A DNA stretch of 64,000 bases from Acidaminobacter sp964416305 (GTDB lineage Bacteria; Bacillota; Clostridia; Peptostreptococcales; Acidaminobacteraceae), in contig CAYQDM010000001.1 of the NCBI GenBank assembly GCA_964416305.1, positions 62,001-126,000 on the forward strand. The letters run 5' to 3'. The notes below the pieces were generated by a model, which saw nothing but the letters and a program-made list of their open reading frames with translations, was not told where the DNA came from and ran no database searches. Both the position numbers and the translations under genes were made by a program. Positions 1 through 8,170 of this stretch are shown here, one piece after another. How positions within the stretch are numbered: position 1 is the first letter of the stretch; every line of letters begins with the position of its first letter.

Positions 1-54
1 GCCGTCCTGACTCGACCTTTAGACCTCGGTAATAGTTTTTATCTAAACGCAAAT

Positions 55-92
55 AAAGGCAGTGTCCATTCTTACGGACACTGCCTTTTTGC
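55..92 (-). terminator. Bidirectional-looking terminator after ridA
   Basis: A 10-bp stem (GGCAGTGTCC with GGACACTGCC) around a 7-base loop is followed by TTTATTT on the minus strand and by TTTTT on the plus strand. It sits just past the ridA stop and probably ends the leuS-regulator-ridA transcript. Confidence 0.75.
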
Positions 93-113
93 GCGTTCAA
101 TTATCTCAAAATC

Positions 114-515
114 TTATGCGTGAGTCCCTGTAAACGCGATCATTTGAATTTCAATTACTGCGTCCAGCGGCAGCTTGGAAACTTCAACTGCAGCTCTCGC
201 CGGTTTATGATCACCAAAGAATTCTGCGTAGACCGCATTCATTCTTGCGAACAGCGAAATGTCACGGATAAAAATCTCGACTTTGACAATTGTTTCAAGG
301 GAACCGCCGCCTGCTTCAACGATAGCTTTGCAATTTTCAAGTGATTGTCTCGCAGCCTGCTCGATCTCCTTGTAATGTTCACCTGTCGCCGGATTGATTG
401 GAAGCTGACCTGATACATAAATGAACGGGCCTGCATTCATACCTTGGGAATAAGGTCCAACTGCGCCTGGCGCCTTATCTGTTGAAATAACTTTGGGTTT
501 CATAACTGTGCTCAC
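114..515 (-). CDS. ridA: RidA family enamine/imine deaminase
   Basis: A 133-residue YjgF/YER057c/UK114 family protein. RidA hydrolyses reactive 2-aminoacrylate and related enamine/imine intermediates released by PLP enzymes, in the cytosol, as a trimer. Family features are visible: the APGAVGPYSQG opening, VSGQLPINPATG, and the late segment around KPARAAVEV containing the conserved arginine, plus the EIQMIAF end. The GTG start at 515 is chosen because AGGAGG sits seven bases upstream. It lies 11 bp after the preceding PAS/HTH regulator gene and is probably co-transcribed with it and leuS. The family is certain; the physiological substrate here is inferred. Confidence 0.93.
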   Translation of the reverse strand: MSTVMKPKVISTDKAPGAVGPYSQGMNAGPFIYVSGQLPINPATGEHYKEIEQAARQSLENCKAIVEAGGGSLETIVKVEIFIRDISLFARMNAVYAEFFGDHKPARAAVEVSKLPLDAVIEIQMIAFTGTHA

Positions 516-526
516 AATAACGCCTC

Positions 527-1183
527 CTATTTTGTTTCCCGGATTTCATCCAGGTAATTATATATAGTGTATCTTGAAACACACAAGACATTGGCGACAT
601 AATCAATTGCGCCTTTTATCAGAAATGCACCCTTCTGATCCAGTCTATCCACCATCATAACCTTGTCATCTTTGGAAAGGTAGATGATAGGTTTTCCAAC
701 TTCATCCAATGTTTCCTTTACCAGATCCGTCAAGACAACACTAACTACATTGAGGTTCTTTGAATCATTTTGGCGCTCTTGAAAATCCTCAGAAATTTTC
801 ATGATGTCATTTAAAACAGATCTTGCTCCGACGAGCTCAGTGATGTCAAAATTGATGCAGAAACATCCAATCACCTTTTGATGCTCGTCTTTGATGAACA
901 CGGTCGTCGACTTCAGAACACGCCCATCCGCGCTCTTTCCGGTATAGTTGATGATATCTTCATCAACTTTACCATTCTGAACCAGTTTAAGCGACGCCTC
1001 CGTCATTGGACTTCCTGAGCTTCTGCCAGTCACATGGCCGTTCTCGATGGCGACTATGGAATGCTGCAGATCAGTAAAGTCATGCAGGACCACTTCGCAG
1101 CGGCTTCCAAAAGTCGCGGCTATGCCTTTTACCAGTGGAATATAGGACTGAATGATTGGATTAAATTTTGTACTCATTTTCAT
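527..1183 (-). CDS. YheO/DauR-like PAS and HTH transcriptional regulator
   Basis: About 218 residues with the layout of the YheO/DauR family. The N-terminal two thirds is a PAS-like sensor domain (conserved EVVLHDF near residue 30, then GRVLKSTTVFI and GCFCINFD). The C-terminal quarter is a helix-turn-helix ending ANVLCVSRYTIYNYLDEI. DauR controls D-amino-acid catabolism in Pseudomonas; ligand and targets here are unknown. The ATG overlaps the leuS stop as TGATG, so translation is probably coupled to LeuRS; the ATG at 1177 is an alternative. RidA follows immediately, which suggests a role in amino-acid or imine stress, but that is inference. Confidence 0.82.
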   Translation of the reverse strand: MKMSTKFNPIIQSYIPLVKGIAATFGSRCEVVLHDFTDLQHSIVAIENGHVTGRSSGSPMTEASLKLVQNGKVDEDIINYTGKSADGRVLKSTTVFIKDEHQKVIGCFCINFDITELVGARSVLNDIMKISEDFQERQNDSKNLNVVSVVLTDLVKETLDEVGKPIIYLSKDDKVMMVDRLDQKGAFLIKGAIDYVANVLCVSRYTIYNYLDEIRETK

Positions 1184-3642
1184 CACCGCACAACGATATT
1201 GACGAGTTTCTTAGGGACGACTACAACTTTGACAATTTGTTTGCCATTTAAAGCATCAGAAATTTTTTCCAGAGCTAAGGCAGACTTCTGAATTTCCTCT
1301 TGAGTAGCGTCTTTTGAAACCACCAAGTGCTCTCTGACTTTGCCATTGATTTGAACGGCAAATTCAATTTCATCCAGAATCAGAGCTTTTGCGTCATAAG
1401 TTGGCCATGCCACTTCGTGAACACTTCCCTCTTTGCCAAGCACCAGCCAAAGTTCTTCCATCAAATGTGGCGCAAACGGTGCCATTAGTTTGATCAGAGT
1501 TTCAGCAGCGACTCCATAAAGAGGTGCATTCCAGCGGTCTTTACCGCTTTCACGGTAACGGTACATCTCATTGACAAGCTCCATAACGGCACTGATGGCC
1601 GTATTGAAATTAAATCGATCTTCAATGTCCTCAGAGACTTTTTTGATGGTGCGATGCATGACATAATTGAGCGCCTTTTCATCTTCATAGGTCAGAACGA
1701 TTTCACCGCTCCCCTTGAGTGCCTCTTCATCTGTTACCGCTCTGAACACCCTGTTCAAGAAGCGGTGTGCGCCGTCCACACCCTCATCTGACCACTCAAG
1801 GTCTTTTTCAGGCGGCGAAGCAAACAAAATAAAGAGACGTGCTGTATCTGCGCCATATTTTGCAATAATCTCATCCGGACTGACGACGTTCCCTTTGGAT
1901 TTCGACATCTTTGCGCCATCCTTCAGAACCATACCTTGAGTCAGAAGATTCTTGAACGGTTCTCCGACAGGCGACAATCCGAGATCATACATTACCTTGG
2001 TAAAGAAACGTGAATAGAGTAAATGCAGTATAGCATGTTCTACACCGCCAATATACTGGTCAACTTCCATCCAATAGCTGGCAGCTTCTTTGGAGAAAGG
2101 CAGTGTTTCATTATGAGGATCTGTATATCTCAAGAAATACCAAGAAGAGTCGACAAACGTATCCATGGTATCCGTCTCGCGAACCGCATGACCGCCGCAT
2201 TTTGGACAAGCGGCATTCATGAAGGTTTCACTTGTCAGCAATGGAGATTCGCCTTTGCCGGAAAACTTGACATCTCTCGGTAATACGACCGGAAGTTCTT
2301 CAACCGGAACCGGAACAATACCGCAAGTCGGGCAATTGACCATAGGGATTGGACAACCCCAGTAGCGCTGACGGGACACGAGCCAGTCCCTGATTCTAAA
2401 GTTTGTCGTTGCATTTCCGGATCCTTCAGCTGCCAGGCGCTCGACAATTTTTTGAGTACCCTCTTCTGTTGTCAGACCATCAAAAGGTCCGGAATTAACC
2501 ATGACACCTTTACCGGTAAAGAGTGTCTGTTGGTAGTCACCTTCAGCATCTGCCGGGCGTATGACCTCGATGATCTCGAGACCATACTTCTTTGCAAAGT
2601 CGTAATCCCGCTCATCATGGGCAGGAACTGCCATGATAGCGCCTGTGCCATACTCCACCAAAACATAGTTGGCAACATATACAGGAATCAGAGCACCTGT
2701 CATTGGATGAATCGCGTAGCGGCCTGTAAACAGGCCTTCCTTGACCGCTTCCGTCGAAGTTCTCTCAATTTCTGAGATGCGCGCAAGGCGATCGACAAAT
2801 TCACGGATTGGTGTCTCATATTCAGTGCCGGCAGTTAATTCAGCGACATAGGGATGCTCTGGCGCCAGAACCATATAAGTACATCCATAGAGCGTGTCCG
2901 GTCTGGTTGTGAAAACTTTGAGTTTTTTATCAAATCCATCAATTGCAAAATCAATTTCAGCGCCAGTGCTCTTGCCAATCCAGTTCTTTTGCATGGTTTT
3001 AACTTTTTCAGGCCAACCGTGAAGGGTCTCGATGTCCTCAAGAAGCCGGTCTGCATAATTAGTAATTCTATAGAACCACTGTGACAGATTTTTCTTGACG
3101 ACGGGACTGTCACAACGCTCACAGAAGCCGCCTACGACCTGTTCGTTTGCGAGGACGGTCTCACACGAAGTACACCAGTTAACCGGTGACTTCTTCTTAT
3201 AAACAAGATCCTGTTCAAAAAACTTGACGAAAAGCCATTGTGTCCACTTGTAATAGTCCTCCATACAAGTAGTCACTTCACGGTCCCAGTCGTAGCTGAG
3301 TCCCAGGCGTTTGAGCTGCTTCTTCATTTCAGCTATGTTGCTCTTGGTCCAGATATCAGGGTGAATCTGATTCGCGATTGCCGCGTTTTCGGCCGGTAGT
3401 CCAAAAGCATCCCACCCAATTGGATGCAGAACATTATACCCCTGCATTTTTTTGAATCTGGCGACGACATCACCAATGGAATAGTTGCGAACGTGCCCCA
3501 TGTGAAGTTTGCCTGACGGATAAGGAAACATTTCGAGAGCATAGTACTTTTTGGCCTCCGGATTGTTGACCACTTTGAATGCATCATCCTGATCCCACTG
3601 GCGCTGCCATTTTTCTTCAATTTCAGCGAATTGATACTTCAA
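1183..3642 (-). CDS. leuS: Leucyl-tRNA synthetase
   Basis: An 819-residue class Ia aminoacyl-tRNA synthetase that charges tRNA-Leu with leucine. The HIGH motif appears as HMGH (PSGKLHMGHVRN) near residue 47 and the KMSKS motif as AKMSKSKGN. Between them lies the CP1 editing domain (TTRPDTLYG, and the GTGAIMAVPAHDERD stretch) with zinc-type CxxC pairs (WCTSCE, CERC, CPTC, CPKC). Length is normal for the bacterial enzyme. The start is TTG at 3642, with GAGGGAGGG just upstream. Expression is governed by the T-box leader immediately upstream, and the stop overlaps the next gene. Confidence 0.97.
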   Translation of the reverse strand: MKYQFAEIEEKWQRQWDQDDAFKVVNNPEAKKYYALEMFPYPSGKLHMGHVRNYSIGDVVARFKKMQGYNVLHPIGWDAFGLPAENAAIANQIHPDIWTKSNIAEMKKQLKRLGLSYDWDREVTTCMEDYYKWTQWLFVKFFEQDLVYKKKSPVNWCTSCETVLANEQVVGGFCERCDSPVVKKNLSQWFYRITNYADRLLEDIETLHGWPEKVKTMQKNWIGKSTGAEIDFAIDGFDKKLKVFTTRPDTLYGCTYMVLAPEHPYVAELTAGTEYETPIREFVDRLARISEIERTSTEAVKEGLFTGRYAIHPMTGALIPVYVANYVLVEYGTGAIMAVPAHDERDYDFAKKYGLEIIEVIRPADAEGDYQQTLFTGKGVMVNSGPFDGLTTEEGTQKIVERLAAEGSGNATTNFRIRDWLVSRQRYWGCPIPMVNCPTCGIVPVPVEELPVVLPRDVKFSGKGESPLLTSETFMNAACPKCGGHAVRETDTMDTFVDSSWYFLRYTDPHNETLPFSKEAASYWMEVDQYIGGVEHAILHLLYSRFFTKVMYDLGLSPVGEPFKNLLTQGMVLKDGAKMSKSKGNVVSPDEIIAKYGADTARLFILFASPPEKDLEWSDEGVDGAHRFLNRVFRAVTDEEALKGSGEIVLTYEDEKALNYVMHRTIKKVSEDIEDRFNFNTAISAVMELVNEMYRYRESGKDRWNAPLYGVAAETLIKLMAPFAPHLMEELWLVLGKEGSVHEVAWPTYDAKALILDEIEFAVQINGKVREHLVVSKDATQEEIQKSALALEKISDALNGKQIVKVVVVPKKLVNIVVR

Positions 3643-3659
3643 TAATAACCCTCCCTCAA

Positions 3660-3886
3660 CAAAAAATAAAAAGTGGACATTGCTTTGATCTTTAGGGACG
3701 GGCTATCGCCCGCGGTACCACCCTAATTGACATTCATGTCCACTCATTGATCCATATTTGGCAGATCAGCCTGAAGCAATTTACGTCAAACGAGTTCAGC
3801 GCGCTCCATACCGGTTCACACCTTCCACCGGCTCTCTGAAATAGAGGTTATGCTTACTGATTTTGACAGCTTCTAATATGTTATTA
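3660..3886 (-). promoter_or_regulatory. T-box riboswitch leader of leuS, CUC (Leu) specifier
   Basis: Read on the minus strand, Stem I closes with GTCAAA (3867-3862) and TTTGAC. It contains the typical AGAGAG and GGTGGAAGGTGTGAACCGG elements and a specifier loop AACTCG, whose CTC (3794-3792) is a leucine codon. The T-box AGGGTGGTACCGCG follows. The terminator pairs AGTGGACAT (3744-3736) with ATGTCCACT (3680-3672) and ends in TTTTTATTTTTT, while the T-box can instead pair with the downstream GGGC...CCC segment as antiterminator. Uncharged tRNA-Leu should therefore allow leuS transcription. The TGGT of the T-box pairs with an ACCA tRNA end. Confidence 0.95.
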
Positions 3887-3889
3887 CGA

Positions 3890-4264
3890 TTAATTGTAAT
3901 GAATTGACCCTTGGCTGTCAACCGTCAATACAATTTTTTTGGCATCATTCCACAAACGTTCAAGATTGTAATAATCTCTCTCTTCTTTGTGAAAAATATG
4001 CACCAGAATGTCATGATAATCCATGACGACCCAGCGTCCCGTTTTCATGCCATCCTTATATTTTGTGTAGATCCCGTTCTTTGCCAATTCGTCCTCAACG
4101 TGGTCAGCAATTGCAACCACTTGACGATCAGAATTGCCTGAAGCGATTACAAAGTAATCTGCAACTGACGAGATGCCGCGAAGGTCCAAAATTACAATAT
4201 CGTCGCCTTTTTTGGCATCGATCAGCTTTCCAATTTCCTCCGCCAAGCTTAGATTGGATCCCAT
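3890..4264 (-). CDS. rsfS: Ribosomal silencing factor RsfS
   Basis: 124 residues of the RsfS/YbeB/Iojap family. The protein binds L14 on the 50S subunit and blocks subunit joining when nutrients are short. Seen are the VILDLRG segment, SSVADYFVIASGNSDRQV, and the C-terminal WVVMDYHDILVHIF with RDYYNLERLW, all family hallmarks. The ATG follows the yqeK stop by 9 bp with GTGAGGT as ribosome site. The nadD-yqeK-rsfS order is the usual Firmicute one. The leuS promoter lies inside its last codons. Confidence 0.95.
   Translation of the reverse strand: MGSNLSLAEEIGKLIDAKKGDDIVILDLRGISSVADYFVIASGNSDRQVVAIADHVEDELAKNGIYTKYKDGMKTGRWVVMDYHDILVHIFHKEERDYYNLERLWNDAKKIVLTVDSQGSIHYN
3893..3921 (-). promoter_or_regulatory. 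Sigma-A promoter for the leuS T-box transcript
   Basis: TTGACA (3921-3916), a 17-bp spacer and TACAAT (3898-3893) lie on the minus strand inside the 3' end of rsfS. The predicted start near 3886 falls just before Stem I of the T-box. Confidence 0.8.
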
Positions 4265-4273
4265 TCTATGACC

Positions 4274-4882
4274 TCACTTTTCCAGCGTTAACAATAACGC
4301 GTTTCTCATTTCCACACTTTGGAAATGCATAGGGCTTCCGGATTCAAGGACAAATGCCAGAGTCTGGCTGACTGACATAAGCAGCGCTTTATCCAAAGAT
4401 TCCTTTGAAAGCATGCGGAGTGCCGACACGCCCGGATAATCACGACCTGGCTCAATGGCATCTGCCAGATATACAATTTTTTCTTCCAAACTCATATCAC
4501 GCCGTCCAACCGTATGATAGCGGACTGCATTCAAAATGACAGGGTCAGAAACAAGCCCTTCCCGTTCCAGCCAAAGTGCCGCAATAGGTCCATGAGCGAT
4601 TTCGGGAAGTTCATCCACACTGTCTGACACTACATATCCCAGGTTGCGCCCCAGTTCCAAAAGCTCAGATTTTTGAACCCCTTTGAACAGGTCATGATAG
4701 ATTGCAGCTCTCGAAACAGCCAATAAATTGCCACCGTACAGCTGGGACAATTCACAGGCCGTTTCCAAAACGCCCAAGGTGTGAGCGAGTCGCTTTTGCT
4801 TGATTTTACTGCAGATCAGAGTGTAATCCTCTTTCAGTTCCGGAAACCTGAGACTCAGGCTTTCAATCTGACAGCGACTCAT
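4274..4882 (-). CDS. yqeK: HD-domain phosphohydrolase YqeK (Ap4A hydrolase type)
   Basis: About 202 residues. YqeK-type HD proteins symmetrically hydrolyse Ap4A to two ADP. Metal ligands of the HD fold can be seen: H of KRLAHTLGV, the HD pair in AAIYHDLFKG, H in EIAHGPIAA, H in VRYHTVGRRDMS, and the late YLADAIEPGRDYPG that is diagnostic of YqeK. The ATG at 4882 has GAGGAGT upstream and lies 20 bp inside the nadD 3' end, so translation is coupled. A longer in-frame start exists upstream within nadD but lacks support. Confidence 0.92.
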   Translation of the reverse strand: MSRCQIESLSLRFPELKEDYTLICSKIKQKRLAHTLGVLETACELSQLYGGNLLAVSRAAIYHDLFKGVQKSELLELGRNLGYVVSDSVDELPEIAHGPIAALWLEREGLVSDPVILNAVRYHTVGRRDMSLEEKIVYLADAIEPGRDYPGVSALRMLSKESLDKALLMSVSQTLAFVLESGSPMHFQSVEMRNALLLTLEK

Positions 4883-5510
4883 ACGCAGACTCCTCGAGAT
4901 ATAATTTGTGTTTTTCAATATACAGCGCTACAGTTTCAGGCATCAGATATTTCACACTTCGTCCCAGAGCTATGCGCCTTCTCAAATCCGTGGAGGAAAT
5001 GTCGAGCTCAGGAAGTTCTTCAATCTTGATGCTGGCGTTGTATTTTTGCTGAAGCTGCGTTATTTTGAGAAGGAGTTCAGCCTGATCCGTACCCGGCCTC
5101 GCTGCGCCTACAAACGTCACCATTTTCAAGAGTGTCTCGACGGATCGCCAAGACTCAAGCTCCATGAGTGTATCCGCACCTGCAATAAAGAAGAATTGAT
5201 CCTCCGGCGAACTTTCCCCAACAATTTGTGAAACCGTTTCATAAGAGTAGGTGACGCCTTCACGGTCAATCTCAATGGAAGAGACTTCAAAATTGGGATG
5301 ATCAAGAGTTGCAAGCATCACCATTTCATAGCGCTGCTTCGGCATTGTCATTTTATCAGCATGCTTATGCGGCGCGCGGCCTACGGGAATAAACATCACT
5401 TTATCCAGTGATAAGCGGGTTCTCATTTCTTCTGCAAGTACCAGATGCCCAAAGTGAATTGGATCAAAGCTCCCGCCCATAAGACCAATGCGTTTGCCTA
5501 GCGTCTCCAT
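4863..5510 (-). CDS. nadD: Nicotinate-nucleotide adenylyltransferase NadD
   Basis: A 215-residue nucleotidyltransferase that makes deamido-NAD from nicotinate mononucleotide and ATP. The class signature GGSFDPIHFGHLVLAEE with the HxGH motif is near the N-terminus, and ISSTDLRRRIALGRSVKYLMP near the C-terminus carries the second nucleotide-binding ISST motif. The ATG at 5510 is chosen because AAGGAGC stands in front and the residues after it align with the family; the open frame extends upstream into yhbY in another frame and is not used. It sits between yhbY and yqeK. Confidence 0.95.
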   Translation of the reverse strand: METLGKRIGLMGGSFDPIHFGHLVLAEEMRTRLSLDKVMFIPVGRAPHKHADKMTMPKQRYEMVMLATLDHPNFEVSSIEIDREGVTYSYETVSQIVGESSPEDQFFFIAGADTLMELESWRSVETLLKMVTFVGAARPGTDQAELLLKITQLQQKYNASIKIEELPELDISSTDLRRRIALGRSVKYLMPETVALYIEKHKLYLEESAYESLSD

Positions 5511-5523
5511 TGCCAACAGCTCC

Positions 5524-5817
5524 TTATTTAGGCAACTGGATTTTCGGTTCTTCATGATTCTTTCTGTATAGTGTAAACCGGTTTCCAATTGCCTGAACAA
5601 ATTCAGAACGCGTCTTTTCGCAGACTTCCGAAGCGATTTCTTTGGCGCTGAGCTGGCTGTTTTCAAGTACAGATACCTTCACGAGTTCATGAGAGGTCAG
5701 ACACTCATCCAGCTGCGCAAGCAGACTATCGGAAAGTCCTTCCTTTCCAATGTGCACCAGCGGCTTCAAAGGATTCGCAAGACTTTTAAGATAACTGCGC
5801 TGTTTTGGTTTTAACAT
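5524..5817 (-). CDS. yhbY: CRM-domain RNA-binding protein YhbY
   Basis: A 97-residue single CRM-domain protein of the YhbY family, which associates with pre-50S ribosomal particles. Visible are LKPKQRSYLKSLA at the start, HIGKEGL (the GxxG-type RNA-binding loop is IGKEG), the LVKVSVL strand and the closing VQAIGNRFTLYRK. The ATG at 5817 has AGAGGA upstream. It lies between obg and nadD, consistent with a ribosome-assembly operon. Confidence 0.93.
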   Translation of the reverse strand: MLKPKQRSYLKSLANPLKPLVHIGKEGLSDSLLAQLDECLTSHELVKVSVLENSQLSAKEIASEVCEKTRSEFVQAIGNRFTLYRKNHEEPKIQLPK

Positions 5818-5870
5818 GATATTCCTCTTTTCCATTTCTCACTAGGTTTTTCGGACAGATCCCATCCGAC

Positions 5871-7142
5871 TTAGTCGTAGAACTCGAATTCTACGGTTTG
5901 GATGCGAACCGTGTCGCCATCCTGAACACCCATTTTTCTAAGTTCATCAATAACGCCGGATTTTCTGAGTATTTCCCGGAACCTTCTCAGCGATTCAACA
6001 TCAGTGAAGTCCGTGGAATAGACCAGTCTTTCCATAGGCAGGCCTTCCACCACATAGAGCTCATTGTGCCTTCTGTATCTGATGGTTTGATCAAGCTCCG
6101 CATCATCCTCAAGTGTTTCAACCATTTCGTGAATAACCGGCGGCTCAATGGTATCGAGCTGCTCTGTTACATAATGCATCAGAGGGTCGATCCCTTCGCC
6201 TGTCGCAGCAGAGATTGGGAACACCTTGTAGCCACGTGCCGCCATTTCTTTTATAAACTCATCCAGTCCCTCTCGTTCATACAAAAGGTCGATCTTGTTG
6301 GCAGCAATCACTTGTATGCGCTCCGTAAGTAGTTTGCTGTAACGCTCAAGCTCGAGATTGATCTTGTCAAAGTCTTCGACCGGATCACGGCCTTCTGTAC
6401 CGGAAACATCCACTACGTGGATGATGAGACGTGTTCGCTCTACATGGCGTAAAAATTCATGGCCCAGACCCACACCTTCACTGGCGCCTTCAATCAAGCC
6501 TGGAATATCAGCGAGAACAAAACTCTTGCCTTTTATAACCTCAACCACGCCCAGGTTTGGCGTCAAAGTCGTAAAATGGTAATTGGCAATTTTAGGCTTA
6601 GCCATGGTAGTCGCTGATAAAAAAGTCGATTTTCCAACGTTGGGATAACCAACCAAACCGACATCCGCCAGCATTTTGAGCTCCAGGATCACCGAGCGCT
6701 CTTCGCCGTAGGTCCCCTGTTCTGCAAAGGTTGGCGCCTGACGCGTTGCCGTCTTAAAATGCACATTGCCGCGCCCGCCGCGTCCTGCACGCGCAATGAC
6801 CGCACTGTCTCCTGCTTTGAGAAGGTCTGCGAGGACTCTGCCCGTCTCAGCGTCGCGAATGACGGTGCCCGGAGGTACTTTAAAAATGAGATCCTTGGCA
6901 TCTTTGCCAAACATCTTCTTTTTCATGCCGTTCTCGCCGTTTTCTGCGATATATTTTTTCTGATAGCGAAAGTCCATCAAGGTGCGCATGCCTTCATCCA
7001 CAATGGCGACGACACTGCCCCCACGACCGCCGTCTCCGCCGTCTGGACCACCCGCAGGCACGTACTTCTCTTTCCTGAAACTTACCCTGCCGTCTCCGCC
7101 CTTTCCGGCTTTGACGAATATTTCTGCCTTATCTACAAACAT
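5871..7142 (-). CDS. obg: GTPase Obg/CgtA
   Basis: 423 residues in three parts: the glycine-rich Obg fold at 1-158 (KAGKGGDGRVSFRKEKY, PGGDGG-type repeats), the GTPase domain at about 159-330 (G1 GYPNVGKST, G3 DIPGLIEGA, G4 ANKIDL, G5 SAATGEG), and a C-terminal OCT domain (residues 345-423) present in Firmicutes. Obg acts in 50S maturation and stress signalling. It follows rplU-prp-rpmA with a hairpin between, which probably lowers read-through from the ribosomal genes. Confidence 0.97.
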   Translation of the reverse strand: MFVDKAEIFVKAGKGGDGRVSFRKEKYVPAGGPDGGDGGRGGSVVAIVDEGMRTLMDFRYQKKYIAENGENGMKKKMFGKDAKDLIFKVPPGTVIRDAETGRVLADLLKAGDSAVIARAGRGGRGNVHFKTATRQAPTFAEQGTYGEERSVILELKMLADVGLVGYPNVGKSTFLSATTMAKPKIANYHFTTLTPNLGVVEVIKGKSFVLADIPGLIEGASEGVGLGHEFLRHVERTRLIIHVVDVSGTEGRDPVEDFDKINLELERYSKLLTERIQVIAANKIDLLYEREGLDEFIKEMAARGYKVFPISAATGEGIDPLMHYVTEQLDTIEPPVIHEMVETLEDDAELDQTIRYRRHNELYVVEGLPMERLVYSTDFTDVESLRRFREILRKSGVIDELRKMGVQDGDTVRIQTVEFEFYD

Positions 7143-7177
7143 TTAAAACCCCTGCTTTCACAATGAACCATTTAGAT

Positions 7178-7214
7178 GAAAAATGTCCATCTACAAAAGT
7201 GAGATGGACATTGA
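7178..7214 (-). terminator. Terminator or attenuator between rpmA and obg
   Basis: On the minus strand AATGTCCATCT pairs with AGATGGACATT around a 9-base loop and is followed by TTTTTC. It would separate the highly expressed rplU-prp-rpmA unit from obg. Confidence 0.75.
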
Positions 7215-7230
7215 ACATGCGCTTGATGTA

Positions 7231-7512
7231 TTACGCCTCGTAGACGCTGACTTGCTTTCTGTCTTTGCCTTTTCTTTCGAATCTAACGACACCTTCAACT
7301 TTCGCGAAAAGTGTGTCATCTCCACCTCGGCCAACATTGTTGCCCGGATGAATTTTTGTGCCGCGCTGACGAACGAGAATGCTGCCCGCCGTTACGGTCT
7401 GGCCGTCCGCTCTCTTGACGCCGAGTCTCTTGGACGCACTGTCACGACCGTTTTTAGAGCTACCAACACCCTTTTTACTCGCGAACAATTGCAAATTAAA
7501 CTTAATAAGCAT
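7231..7512 (-). CDS. rpmA: 50S ribosomal protein L27, Prp-cleaved form
   Basis: 93 residues. The mature part begins ASKKGVGSSKNGRDS and contains the L27 core GSILVRQRGTKIHPG. It carries the short Firmicute N-terminal extension MLIKFNLQLF that is removed by the protease Prp so that the new N-terminus can reach the peptidyl-transferase centre. The ATG at 7512 is the only start that gives this extension and overlaps the prp stop by 11 bp. The longer open frame upstream is just prp read in another phase. Confidence 0.96.
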   Translation of the reverse strand: MLIKFNLQLFASKKGVGSSKNGRDSASKRLGVKRADGQTVTAGSILVRQRGTKIHPGNNVGRGGDDTLFAKVEGVVRFERKGKDRKQVSVYEA

Positions 7513-7849
7513 CAGATTCCACCTCCTCAGTGAACAACTTAACGAAATCCGGGGCGCTTTCCGCGACGCCGCGAAGCCCCAGAACCATACTTTCAATCAG
7601 AATTCGGGCTGTACTCAGCTGCATTTTAGACAAATGATGCGGCAGTCTGCACAACATATACCCTTCATCCACCGTAAAATCCAGATCGTGAATTCCGGCG
7701 ATTTCATCCAGGGAGACAAGCGCTGTCTGACCTAAAACTGAAACCGCAGCACAAACCACGTCCTGTCCATAATCCGCCTGTCCGGCATGCCCTTCGATCT
7801 CAAACAAGACCGGTCTGCTGCCCGACCAGACTACACGTGCGGTGACCAT
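7502..7849 (-). CDS. prp: L27-processing cysteine protease Prp
   Basis: 115 residues of the YsxB/Prp family. The catalytic dyad is visible as His21 in EGHAGQADYG and Cys33 in DVVCAAVSVL. Prp removes the N-terminal extension of L27, an essential step in Firmicutes. It sits, as usual, between rplU and rpmA, 9 bp after the rplU stop, and its last codons overlap the rpmA start. Confidence 0.95.
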   Translation of the reverse strand: MVTARVVWSGSRPVLFEIEGHAGQADYGQDVVCAAVSVLGQTALVSLDEIAGIHDLDFTVDEGYMLCRLPHHLSKMQLSTARILIESMVLGLRGVAESAPDFVKLFTEEVESDAY

Positions 7850-7858
7850 ACTTATGGC

Positions 7859-8170
7859 CTATAAACTGATCTTTTCGATCAGAACGCGCGTATATGGCTG
7901 ACGATGTCCTTGCTTTTTACGGTAGTCTTTTTTGCGCTTGTATTTGAAAATAGTAATCTTCTTGCCTTTGCCATTTCCAACGACAGACGCTTTAACGACC
8001 GCGCCAGCGACAACCGGGTTGCCAACTGTAACGCCTTCGTCTCCGGAAACCGCGAGTACTTCGTTGAATTCAACAGTTTCGCCTGCTTCCACGTTCAGTT
8101 TCTCGATGTTGAAAACATCACCTTCCTGAACTTTGTATTGCTTGCCACCAGTTACAATAATTGCGTACAT
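7859..8170 (-). CDS. rplU: 50S ribosomal protein L21
   Basis: 103 residues with the L21 signature: MYAIIVTGGKQYKVQEGD at the start and KRKKDYRKKQGHRQPYT near the end, binding 23S rRNA. The ATG at 8170 has AGAGGAGG upstream; an in-frame extension to 8221 lies in the leader RNA and is rejected. It is the first gene of rplU-prp-rpmA, read from the promoter at 8330-8358. Confidence 0.97.
   Translation of the reverse strand: MYAIIVTGGKQYKVQEGDVFNIEKLNVEAGETVEFNEVLAVSGDEGVTVGNPVVAGAVVKASVVGNGKGKKITIFKYKRKKDYRKKQGHRQPYTRVLIEKISL

Noticed and set aside
5511..5666. An N-terminal extension of NadD through the yhbY region
   Set aside because: It overlaps yhbY in another frame; the family begins next to GGSFDP, and an ATG with AAGGAGC lies just before.
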